Shown one piece after another: positions 1-4,532 of a stretch of DNA of 5,448 bases. The DNA is from Spirochaetaceae bacterium (lineage in GTDB: Bacteria; Spirochaetota; Spirochaetia; DSM-27196; SLAA01). The translations under genes and the position numbers were made by a program. Position 1 is the stretch's first letter. The number at the start of each line of letters is the position of its first letter. Location of the stretch: assembly GCA_003564775.1 (NCBI GenBank), contig PXEI01000278.1:1-5448 (forward strand), given 5' to 3'. Under the pieces are notes generated by a model that was not told the origin of the DNA, did not search any database, and saw only the letters and a program-made list of their open reading frames with translations.

Positions 1-1
1 A

Positions 2-694
2 AATATCATCACTGGTGAAGCCAACAGTGGCAGTGGCTATATCGCGGTTGAGAACGCCATTGATCAACAGGCCTACATCAATGCCGGTCGCGATACCTAC
101 ACGATCGAGTTTCTTGATGCCGACCGGTTCGTCGTTCGAGATGGCGCTGGCGAGCTGGTGCAGGGGTTTGATGATCTGATAGACGACCCTGACGATCCTG
201 CTACGCCGCCTGCTCAAATACCTGAAGGCGTGCCCTACACCCCGGGTGAAACCATCAGCTTCGACGGCGTCAACGTCACCCTGCGCGGTGCGCCCGAGGC
301 CGGCGATGAGTTCATCGTTAAACCTGCCGATAACCAGAGTGTGTTTGCCACGCTAAGCGACCTGATCGGCACGCTGGAAAGCAGTAGCGGCACACCCGCC
401 CAGGCCGCCGTCCAGCGCCAGGGCATCGACGATGCACTGGCCCGGCTGGACCGGATCGAGACCCGCTTCCTCGAAGTGCGTTCCGACATCGGCGGGCGCC
501 TGAATACCCTCGACAGCGTCGAGGAAAGCATTGCCGAACAAAGCCTCAGCTTGGAAACGCTGACCTCCGAAATCCGCGATCTGGACTACGCCGAAGCCAT
601 CACCCGCCTGCAGCAGGAACTGGTCACCCTGCAGGCCGCCCAGCAGAGCTTCGTGCGCATCCAGGGCCTGAGCCTGTTCCAGTTCTTGCGCTAG
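2..694 (+). CDS. flgL: Flagellar hook-associated protein 3 (FlgL), C-terminal part
   Basis: FlgL (HAP3) forms the hook-filament junction and is exported by the flagellar type III apparatus. The reading frame is open from base 2, so the gene enters from the left; 230 residues are visible. The first part has the alternating beta-rich pattern of the FlgL outer domain, including FDGVNVTLRGAPEAGDEF, a typical 'FDGV-VTL-G-P--GD-F' motif. The last ~100 residues are heptad-like and helical, ending in LQQELVTLQAAQQSFVRIQG and SLFQFLR, the conserved flagellin-like C-terminal D0 helix in which HAP3 proteins end. An internal GTG at 158 could be mistaken for a start, but the homology runs through it. Flagellin itself shares the C-terminal helix; the outer-domain motif and the LFQFL ending favour FlgL. 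The downstream neighbour is flaG, not fliC. Confidence 0.88.
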   Translation, partial: NIITGEANSGSGYIAVENAIDQQAYINAGRDTYTIEFLDADRFVVRDGAGELVQGFDDLIDDPDDPATPPAQIPEGVPYTPGETISFDGVNVTLRGAPEAGDEFIVKPADNQSVFATLSDLIGTLESSSGTPAQAAVQRQGIDDALARLDRIETRFLEVRSDIGGRLNTLDSVEESIAEQSLSLETLTSEIRDLDYAEAITRLQQELVTLQAAQQSFVRIQGLSLFQFLR

Positions 695-730
695 ACCGAC
701 CGACTCTCCTGGTCTTTTGGCGCAACCCTA

Positions 731-760
731 CCGCCGCCCGGCACCCGGTCCGGGCGGCGG
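731..760 (+). terminator. GC-rich hairpin after flgL
   Basis: A perfect 10-bp inverted repeat (CCGCCGCCCG at 731-740, CGGGCGGCGG at 751-760) encloses a 10-nt loop, 37 bp after the flgL stop. Position and stability suit a transcription terminator separating flgL from flaG. No U-tract follows on either strand, so it is not a canonical intrinsic terminator; it may instead protect a 3' end or act with Rho. Confidence 0.45.
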
Positions 761-794
761 CCCTATTGCGGGTTCCGGGAACCTCGCAAACGCC

Positions 795-821
795 TTGCGG
801 TCAATTTGTGTATAGTATAAA
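795..821 (+). promoter_or_regulatory. Candidate flaG promoter
   Basis: An AT-rich patch in GC-rich surroundings contains TATAGT (811-816) and TATAAA (816-821). TTGCGG (795-800) lies 15 bp upstream of the latter. No convincing sigma-28 (FliA) motif is visible, so flaG may be read from a housekeeping promoter. The exact hexamers are uncertain. Confidence 0.4.
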
Positions 822-844
822 TACGCACAACCGCGGAGGTCATC

Positions 845-1294
845 ATGGACAATGGAATTGCAGGCAGCGCCGCAATGCCCCGGCCCATGCCCCTGCCCAC
901 GCGTCCCGCCGTAGCCGACTCGCTGGCCCAGGACCGCGACCAGAATCGCGCCGAAGCCAGTGCGTCGCGTCCCGACCCGGAAAATCCCTCCACCACGCCG
1001 GTCGAGCCCGACCCGGTTCCGCAGGCCGTTTCCACCCAGGCAACGTCCGGCGAAACTCGTGATCCGTTCGTCGACCAACTGCAGGGCATGGCCCAGCAAA
1101 TGACTGAACGTCTGCAGTCCCAGGGCCGCTCGCTGGAGTTTCAGGTCAACGGCGACAACAACGACAACGTCGTCATCCTCATCCGCGCCTCCGACACCGG
1201 CGAAGTCGTCCGAACCATCCCGCCCGAAGAGCTGGCCAACCTGTCCCAGCAAGTCCGCGACGGCGGTCTCAGCCTGGTCAGCGTCCGCGCCTGA
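845..1294 (+). CDS. flaG: FlaG family flagellar protein
   Basis: FlaG proteins are small factors, usually encoded beside flagellin and fliD genes, that influence filament length and assembly; their biochemical mechanism is poorly defined. This 149-residue protein has a disordered Pro/Ala/Asp-rich N-terminal half (about 1-75), then a helix, then the FlaG core: LEFQV (97-101), a beta strand VVILIRASDTGEVVRTIPPE ending near residue 128, and a final helix. The 'D-TGEV-R-IPPEE' signature is diagnostic of the family. The ATG at 845 is chosen because GGAGG lies at 835-839, six bases upstream; an earlier in-frame start has no support. The gene stands between flgL and the TA island. The usual downstream partner fliD is absent here. 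Confidence 0.87.
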   Translation: MDNGIAGSAAMPRPMPLPTRPAVADSLAQDRDQNRAEASASRPDPENPSTTPVEPDPVPQAVSTQATSGETRDPFVDQLQGMAQQMTERLQSQGRSLEFQVNGDNNDNVVILIRASDTGEVVRTIPPEELANLSQQVRDGGLSLVSVRA

Positions 1295-1314
1295 GCTATC
1301 GCTGTCCCGAATTC

Positions 1315-1338
1315 GCATGCAAATACTTGCGCAGAACG
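1315..1338 (-). repeat. Copy R0: 24-bp scrap of the CopG-antitoxin repeat
   Basis: These 24 bases match the internal segment 3460-3483 of the long repeat at 21 positions. Read on the minus strand they give VLRKYLHA, against VLHKYVHG in the better-preserved copies. It lies 20 bp after the flaG stop and directly before the first TA module, so it seems to mark the left border of the island. It is too short to encode anything itself. Confidence 0.6.
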
Positions 1339-1339
1339 A

Positions 1340-1381
1340 TTGATCATCGTCGCTCAATCAGTGTATCAACACCTATACACT
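1340..1381 (+). promoter_or_regulatory. Promoter and operator-like palindrome of the RHH/PIN module
   Basis: TTGATC (1340-1345) and TATCAA (1364-1369), 18 bp apart, form a weak sigma-70-like promoter. Overlapping it is an inverted repeat AGTGTAT (1360-1366) / ATACACT (1375-1381) with an 8-bp spacer, 18 bp before the antitoxin ATG. RHH antitoxins commonly repress their own operon through short palindromes at the promoter, so this is the best operator candidate. Confidence 0.5.
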
Positions 1382-1398
1382 CATGTTGCTCGAGTCGC

Positions 1399-1743
1399 AT
1401 GTCAAGTACCGTCCGCTGGAATATCGCCGTATCGGCCGAGACCGATCGCGCCCTTCGTGTTCTGCTGGCGCATCAAGGCGGGCGCAAGGGTGATCTCTCC
1501 CGTTTCATCGAAGACGCGGTCCGTGAGCGACTGTTTGACCAGACCGCCAGCCTGATAAAGGAAGAAAACGCCCGCTACACGCCCGAACAGATCGACAGCG
1601 CGGTCGAGGAGGCTCTGGACTGGGCTCGAGGAAAGCTCGTTTTGAACTCGTCACCTGCACCCACCAGATCGAGGAGATTCGGCGTGCCAGCCGCTATCCC
1701 AAGCTCCAGCGCATCCTGCAGGGGCACCGAGTCGGGGCGTTGA
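1399..1743 (+). CDS. RHH antitoxin of a PIN-toxin pair, aberrant C-terminus
   Basis: This is the DNA-binding antitoxin of a VapBC-like pair. Residues 1-45 show the RHH pattern: a basic strand (VRWNIAVSAETDRALRVLL), then a GGRKGDLSRFIEDAVRERLF helix segment, characteristic of antitoxins paired with PIN nucleases. Residues 46-78 form the acidic toxin-neutralising tail ending near EEALDWARG. After that the frame runs on for about 35 residues of Ser/Pro/Arg-rich sequence to a stop at 1743. That extension is out-of-frame translation of the toxin gene, because a deletion removed the antitoxin stop. The ATG at 1399 is chosen because homology begins there; an upstream extension to 1327 would run through the promoter. 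No strong ribosome site is seen. DNA binding may survive although the toxin is broken. Confidence 0.72.
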   Translation: MSSTVRWNIAVSAETDRALRVLLAHQGGRKGDLSRFIEDAVRERLFDQTASLIKEENARYTPEQIDSAVEEALDWARGKLVLNSSPAPTRSRRFGVPAAIPSSSASCRGTESGR

Positions 1744-1967
1744 TCAACAATCTGCAGCGAACAACGCTCGTTGATCTGCCTGCGCAAGACCAAGGCGTAG
1801 TTCGCGATCCGCACGATGCGTTTCTTTTGGCATTGGCCGAAGCTGGCCAGGCCGATGCGCTCGTGACCGGGGATCACCGGGCAGGATTGCTGGAACTGGG
1901 AAGTTATCAACGAGCACGAATCGTCACACCGACAAGGTTTTGCGAGGAGTTGCTGCGTCTCAGCTGA
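1638..1967 (+). pseudogene. PIN-domain ribonuclease toxin, 5'-truncated
   Basis: PIN toxins are Mg-dependent RNases with a cluster of acidic residues. This frame gives about 109 residues of a family usually near 140. Visible are RFELVTCTHQIEEIRRASRY, the RDPHDAFLLALAEAGQADAL segment with conserved acidic residues, and LVTGDHRAGLLEL with the TGD motif. Missing is the N-terminus, which should carry the LDTNV strand and the first catalytic Asp. Upstream of 1638 the frame enters the antitoxin gene with no start codon or ribosome site; the first usable start (TTG 1740) would remove still more. A deletion between the end of the antitoxin gene and roughly toxin codon 30 explains both genes. I judge the toxin inactive. 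Confidence 0.78.
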
Positions 1968-2064
1968 TGGTTCCGCTTGCTGTTTGACCAAAGTCGGGCC
2001 CGGGTTTGTCGCCCCTGCCCGATGGTTTGTCGTCCCGGCCCCCGAGCCGAGACCTCAGGGCCCG

Positions 2065-2233
2065 CCGCTCCCCCCCAACGCTCCATGCACATACTTGTGC
2101 AGGATGCTGGACATCAGCGTCTGGTAGGGAATGCCCTCGCGCAAGGCGCGGGCTTGCAGCAGTTCCAGATCCTGGCTGCTGATGCGGATGTTGACGCGCT
2201 TGTCCTTGCGTGATGTGGGGCGCGCGGCATGAC
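2065..2233 (-). repeat. Copy A: CopG-family antitoxin gene fragment
   Basis: On the minus strand this encodes the C-terminal half of a CopG-type RHH antitoxin: RKDKRVNIRISSQDLELLQA, then RALREGIPYQTLM and ILHKYVHGALG. Two extra Cs in the C-run (2070-2076) shift the last codons, replacing the GER ending seen in the other copies. The 5' half is lost; homology fades after HAARPTSRKD near 2233. Bases 2077-2220 match copy B at 138 of 144 positions. A run-on frame reaches an ATG at 2357 but has no ribosome site or homology there, so expression is doubtful. It separates the RHH/PIN module from HigBA. Confidence 0.82.
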
Positions 2234-2375
2234 CCACTGGACATCCTCTCGTCCCGGCCCCCTTTGCCATCCGATGGCAGAACATGCCGGGTCGAGCAGC
2301 GCATGAGATGGGCTCGAAGCGGCAGATGAGAGTGGTACTGGCCAGTAATCCGAACATGGCAAGCGGTCATAACGG
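2234..2375. other. Gap between copy A and the higBA promoter, with a 15-bp palindrome
   Basis: I find no gene here. The one structured element is TGCCATC (2265-2271) / GATGGCA (2273-2279), a perfect 7-1-7 palindrome. It lies about 100 bp before the higBA promoter, rather far for a HigA operator, so its role is unknown. Confidence 0.4.
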
Positions 2376-2404
2376 TTGACGATATTATCGGGTCTCGTTA
2401 CTAT
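2376..2404 (+). promoter_or_regulatory. higBA promoter with embedded operator-like palindrome
   Basis: TTGACG (2376-2381) and TACTAT (2399-2404) are 17 bp apart, a good sigma-70 promoter. An 11-bp perfect palindrome, CGATA-T-TATCG (2380-2390), starts within the -35 box and fills the upstream part of the spacer, where a bound HigA would block RNA polymerase. The predicted start of transcription falls at about 2411, next to the higB ATG. Confidence 0.62.
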
Positions 2405-2411
2405 TGCACTG

Positions 2412-2693
2412 ATGATCCAGTCGTTCGCTGACCAGGTAACAGAAAACCTGTTTCGGACCCGGCGTTCCAGGCATCTGCCGCCCGATATCCAGCGCGTTGG
2501 GCTGCGCAAGCTGCTACAGCTCAATGCCGCCGTCGAGTTGGCCTTTCTTCGCGTGCCACCGGGTAACCGGCTGGAAAAACTCAAAGGCAGTCGTAGTCAC
2601 CAGCACGGCATTCGGATCAACGACCAGTGGCGGATCTGCTTTGTCTGGCGCGATGGGCATGCTTTTGATGTGGAGATTGTGGACTACCACTAG
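2412..2693 (+). CDS. higB: HigB-type toxin (RelE/ParE superfamily)
   Basis: HigB toxins are small RelE-fold RNases that cut mRNA on the ribosome and are neutralised by HigA. The 93-residue protein has the typical pattern: IQSFAD at the start, LPPDIQ (22-27), LRKLLQLNAA (31-40), RVPPGNRLEKLKG (47-59), and the core HGIRINDQWRICFVWRDG (65-82) followed by VEIVDYH. The length equals that of the family, and all conserved blocks are present, so it is probably functional. The ATG at 2412 fits family starts and removes 12 residues of an upstream extension that would overlap the promoter. No Shine-Dalgarno is visible, in line with a leaderless transcript. higA starts 9 bp after the stop in the usual toxin-first HigBA order. 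Confidence 0.9.
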   Translation: MIQSFADQVTENLFRTRRSRHLPPDIQRVGLRKLLQLNAAVELAFLRVPPGNRLEKLKGSRSHQHGIRINDQWRICFVWRDGHAFDVEIVDYH

Positions 2694-2702
2694 GAGACTC
2701 AG

Positions 2703-3002
2703 ATGACCCTGGAACCGATTTCACCCATCCATCCTGGCGAAATCCTGCTCGAAGATTTCATGAAGCCCCTCGGCTTGAGCCAGTACGCTCTGGCCAAGGC
2801 CATCAGCGTTCCGCCGCGTCGGATCAACGAAATCGTGCATGGCAAGCGCGGGATTACCGCGGATACCGCCCTTCGCCTGGGCCGGTATTTTCGGGTTGAT
2901 GCCCAGTCCTGGCTCAACCTGCAAAGCCACTACGATCTGGAAAAGACCTCGCTGGACCTGGCCGAAAGATTGGACCGGGAGGTGACTCCCCGAGCGGCCT
3001 GA
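2703..3002 (+). CDS. higA: HigA antitoxin (XRE-type HTH)
   Basis: HigA binds and inactivates HigB and represses the operon through its helix-turn-helix. The 99-residue protein begins with the family hallmark IHPGEILLEDFMKPLGLSQY, followed by the helix-turn-helix (about 25-60: ALAKAISVPPRRINEIVHGK), then TADTALRLGRYF and SWLNLQSHYDLE, all conserved in the VapI/HigA family. It is full length. A GGAG site at 2693-2696 begins at the last base of the higB stop codon, so translation of the pair is coupled. The likely DNA target is the palindrome at 2380-2390. It is followed tail-to-tail by the minus-strand mazEF remnant. Confidence 0.93.
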   Translation: MTLEPISPIHPGEILLEDFMKPLGLSQYALAKAISVPPRRINEIVHGKRGITADTALRLGRYFRVDAQSWLNLQSHYDLEKTSLDLAERLDREVTPRAA

Positions 3003-3031
3003 GTGAAGAGCAGTACCCCATCAATCTGTAC

Positions 3032-3166
3032 TCATCCGTTGCGTCGTGGTAGCCGCCCGGCGCCCGAATCCAGTCCGGGCCAGGCCCCGAGCCGGGGGCC
3101 CGGCAAGACAGGGCAGGGTTGGTCGTCGGGGGCCGCAACGGTGACAATATCACCGCGCCTAATCAT
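3032..3166 (-). pseudogene. MazF-type toxin, N-terminal remnant
   Basis: The ATG overlaps the stop of the DUF3018 antitoxin gene (ATGA), the standard arrangement for this pair. The first residues, MIRRGDIVTVAAP, match the MazF opening (basic residues, then GD-V-VA). MazF toxins are mRNA interferases of about 110 residues. Here recognisable sequence stops after about 13-20 codons; the frame continues through a GC-rich stretch to a stop at 3032, giving 44 residues with no further MazF motifs. The fragment PAL appears in another frame, hinting at an indel. Most of the toxin core is gone, so it should be inactive. Confidence 0.6.
3075..3103. repeat. GC-rich hairpin inside the mazF remnant
   Basis: CCGGGCC (3075-3081) pairs with GGCCCGG (3097-3103), with further GC pairing inside the 15-nt loop. 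It lies where mazF homology is lost. No T-run follows on either strand, so I do not call it a terminator. Part of it, GGCCCCGAGCCG (3083-3094), recurs with one extra C at 2037-2049, just before copy A. Confidence 0.4.
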
Positions 3167-3375
3167 TCACTCCAGTCGGCGGCTTGTTCAATGAATTCAA
3201 GGTCATCATCATACTCAACGGAACGCTCTGCCTGGCGTACCTGTCGTTGAAGTTCCGCCTTGAAACCCGGCCGATGGGTATCGGGTACCCACAGCTTGAT
3301 TTCCCGCAAGCCAAGTTGGCGCAATGAGGCCTGGCTTGGCACTGGGTGATTGCCTGTCGTTGCTGATTCGGACAT
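3163..3375 (-). CDS. MazE-like antitoxin, DUF3018 family
   Basis: This 70-residue protein fits the DUF3018 antitoxins that partner MazF toxins: a short basic N-terminus, LRQLGLREIKLWVPDTHRPG (18-37, the family signature with 'LWVPDT-RPGF'), a helix FKAELQRQVRQAERSVE, and an acidic tail DDDLEFIEQAADW. The ATG at 3375 is supported by a GAGGAAGG ribosome site just upstream; longer versions lack this. Family members are about 70-75 residues, so it is complete. Its toxin gene, overlapping by 4 bases, is reduced to a stub, leaving an orphan antitoxin. It points against all its intact neighbours and converges with higA. It may still repress its own promoter or neutralise a related MazF elsewhere. 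Confidence 0.82.
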   Translation of the reverse strand: MSESATTGNHPVPSQASLRQLGLREIKLWVPDTHRPGFKAELQRQVRQAERSVEYDDDLEFIEQAADWSE

Positions 3376-3387
3376 TTTACCTTCCTC

Positions 3388-3430
3388 ACTTGGGAGCCCA
3401 AGTTTACAACCTCGCATGCAGGCCTATCAA
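3388..3430 (-). promoter_or_regulatory. Promoter and palindromic operator of the DUF3018 antitoxin
   Basis: On the minus strand TTGATA (3430-3425) and TAAACT (3406-3401) are 18 bp apart. A perfect 7-2-7 palindrome, ACTTGGG (3388-3394) / CCCAAGT (3397-3403), overlaps the -10 box and the expected start of transcription, 12 bp before the ATG. This is a strong autoregulatory operator candidate. Confidence 0.55.
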
Positions 3431-3446
3431 CGGCTTGGCTGCTGCA

Positions 3447-3600
3447 CCGCTCCCCCAACGCTCCATGCACATACTTGTGCAGAACGCTGGCCATCAGCGT
3501 CTGGTAGGGCATGCCCTCGCGCAAGGCGCGGGCTTGCAGCAGTTCCAGATCCTGGCTGCTGATGCGGATGTTGACGCGCTTGTCCTTGCGCGATGTGGCG
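3447..3600 (-). repeat. Copy B: CopG-family antitoxin gene fragment
   Basis: This second long copy lies exactly 1380 bp downstream of copy A, with 6 differences in 144 aligned positions. On the minus strand it reads TSRKDKRVNIRISSQDLELL, RALREGMPYQTLM, then VLHKYVHGALGER, without its stop codon. The 5' part is cut right before TSRKD at about 3600; upstream in frame there is a stop and no start codon ahead of RKDK, so a functional antitoxin is not expected. Its 5' break adjoins the parD promoter region, and its 3' end faces the minus-strand mazE-like gene. Confidence 0.83.
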
Positions 3601-3606
3601 CACTCG

Positions 3607-3645
3607 GTGAGTATGATAATGTCACACTATCCAGCCATCGGAGGA
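3607..3645 (+). promoter_or_regulatory. parDE control region and ribosome site
   Basis: An AT-rich block holds two overlapping -10-like hexamers, TATGAT (3612-3617) and GATAAT (3615-3620); no good -35 lies at the right distance. GTGA (3607-3610) and TCAC (3622-3625) flank it as short inverted arms. GGAGGA (3640-3645) is a strong ribosome site that fixes the parD start at 3652. The hexamer choice is uncertain; the ribosome site is clear. Confidence 0.45.
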
Positions 3646-3651
3646 ACTGCC

Positions 3652-3906
3652 ATGAGCATGCACCGGAAAACCATCACGCTGACTGAGCAGCAGGACGACT
3701 GGGTGAAAGCTCAGATTGAAGGCGGTCACTTCGGCAACGACAGCGAGTACATCCGCCATCTGATTCGGCGAGATCAGCAGGCTCAGGAGCGCCTTGCCAC
3801 CCTGCGCGAGGCGCTGTTGGAGGGTGAGGCCAGCGGCGAGCCCAGGCCGTTGAATATTTCAGCTGTCAAGGCAGCTGGCCGGCAGCGGATGAAGGCTGCC
3901 AAATAG
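3652..3906 (+). CDS. parD: ParD-type RHH antitoxin
   Basis: ParD neutralises the partner ParE toxin and represses the operon through its N-terminal RHH fold. The 84-residue protein shows the family pattern: KTITLTEQQDDWVKAQIEGG (4-23), FGNDSEYIRHLIRRDQ (the 'GND-SEY-R-LIR' signature), then a charged toxin-binding helix RLATLREALLEGEASGEPRP and a basic tail. The length is normal. The ATG at 3652 follows GGAGGA by six bases; the second ATG at 3658 is a possible alternative. A longer frame back to 3511 runs through repeat copy B and is spurious. The stop overlaps the parE start by one base, so the genes are translationally coupled. Confidence 0.93.
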   Translation: MSMHRKTITLTEQQDDWVKAQIEGGHFGNDSEYIRHLIRRDQQAQERLATLREALLEGEASGEPRPLNISAVKAAGRQRMKAAK

Positions 3907-4202
3907 TGCGCCACCTGCATGTCACGCCCAAAGCCGAGTCAGACCTCATCGGAATTTGGGTGTACACCAGCGAAAAGTGGGGTGTGGACCAGGCGGACAG
4001 ATATCTGGATCAACTGGACCAGGGGATGCAACGGCTGATTCATCATCCGACACTGGGCGCCGACTACACCCATGTTCTTCCGGAGTATCGCCGGTTACAG
4101 GTCGAGCATCATGCGGTCCTCTACAAAGTGCGAGCCTCAGAGGTGCTGGTTGTGCGTGTGCTTCACGAAAGCATGGATGCACCTGCAAGGCTACTGGATT
4201 AG
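3906..4202 (+). CDS. parE: ParE toxin (RelE/ParE superfamily)
   Basis: Characterised ParE toxins poison DNA gyrase, although relatives with other targets exist. The 98-residue protein has the ParE layout: a strand LHVTPKAESDLIGIWVYTSE (4-23), the helical pair around QADRYLDQLDQGMQRLIHHP, LGADY, then YRRLQVEHHAVLYKV and the ending VVRVLHESMDAPARL ('RVLH--MD---L' is typical). All blocks and the full length are present, so it is probably active. The start is GTG at 3906, sharing one base with the parD TAG; no ATG exists in the right place, and coupling to parD explains the missing ribosome site. An antitoxin remnant of another family begins about 8 bp after its stop. Confidence 0.92.
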   Translation: MRHLHVTPKAESDLIGIWVYTSEKWGVDQADRYLDQLDQGMQRLIHHPTLGADYTHVLPEYRRLQVEHHAVLYKVRASEVLVVRVLHESMDAPARLLD

Positions 4203-4210
4203 TGGCGGAC

Positions 4211-4287
4211 ATGGATTCGCCGTGGTCGAACACTTCCAAGACGCTGGCCGGTGAGGGCGGTTACCAGACGCTGATCAATGACACGCG
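4211..4287 (+). pseudogene. Remnant of a BrnA-like antitoxin gene, frameshifted
   Basis: This stretch is a diverged duplicate of part of the intact brnA-like gene (about 4941-5020). The reading is AVVEHF, then a one-base insertion (an extra C after TTC), then KTLAGEGGYQTLINDT, against AIVEHFKALAGERGYQTLINDT in the intact gene. The N-terminus is absent, and the C-terminus is replaced at CGCTACCG by repeat copy C. No start codon or ribosome site serves it. It begins 8 bp after parE and is non-functional. It shows that a brnA-repeat junction existed here before the present brnTA module. Confidence 0.75.
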
Positions 4288-4498
4288 CTACCGCTCCCCC
4301 AACGCCCCATGCACATACTTGTGCAGGATTCCGGCCATCAGCGTCTGACAGGGAATGCCATCGCGCAAGGCGCGGGCTTCCAGTAGCTTCAGATCCTGAC
4401 TGCTGATGCGGATATTGACCCGCTTGTCCTTGCGCGCCGAATTCCGCGCGGCCTGGCGGTAGCGGTCCAACAGTTCGACATCTGCCACGAACTGCCAC
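4288..4498 (-). repeat. Copy C: CopG-family antitoxin gene, 5'-truncated
   Basis: Longer than A and B, this copy includes part of the N-terminal region: WQFVADVELLDRYRQAARNS, ARKDKRVNIRISSQDLKLLE, ARALRDGIPCQTLMAGILHK, YVHGALGER and a proper TAG stop (4290-4288). About 70 codons are open. Compared with copy D it lacks the first 20 or so codons; homology ends near 4498 inside a doubled ACTGCCACGA. No natural start or ribosome site is seen, although the in-frame GTG at FVAD could serve. The break lies about 20 bp before the -10 box of brnT. Confidence 0.8.
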
Positions 4499-4520
4499 GA
4501 CCTGTGAAGATAAAAATATG

Positions 4521-4526
4521 TATAAT
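4521..4526 (+). promoter_or_regulatory. -10 box of the brnTA operon
   Basis: This is a perfect TATAAT in an AT-rich patch. No good -35 hexamer is found 16-18 bp upstream, where repeat copy C ends. The expected transcription start (about 4533) coincides with the A of the brnT ATG. An upstream ATG at 4518 overlaps the -10 box and so is unlikely to be used. Confidence 0.55.
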
Positions 4527-4532
4527 TCAGAA

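Noticed and set aside
728..1357. Long minus-strand frames opposite flaG
   Set aside because: They have no recognisable motif or ribosome site and are mirror frames of a GC-rich gene; the plus-strand FlaG motif is clear.
2003..2032. Direct repeat GGTTTGTCG at 2003-2011 and 2024-2032
   Set aside because: Only two short copies 21 bp apart in low-complexity GC-rich sequence; too weak to call an iteron or attachment site.
1977..2213. Plus-strand frames over the repeats (also 3324-3686 and 3956-4348)
   Set aside because: They share residues only because the DNA repeats; the recognisable protein is on the minus strand.
2065..4500. CRISPR array
   Set aside because: Repeats are over 150 bp and spaced 0.6-1.4 kb apart, with genes between them.
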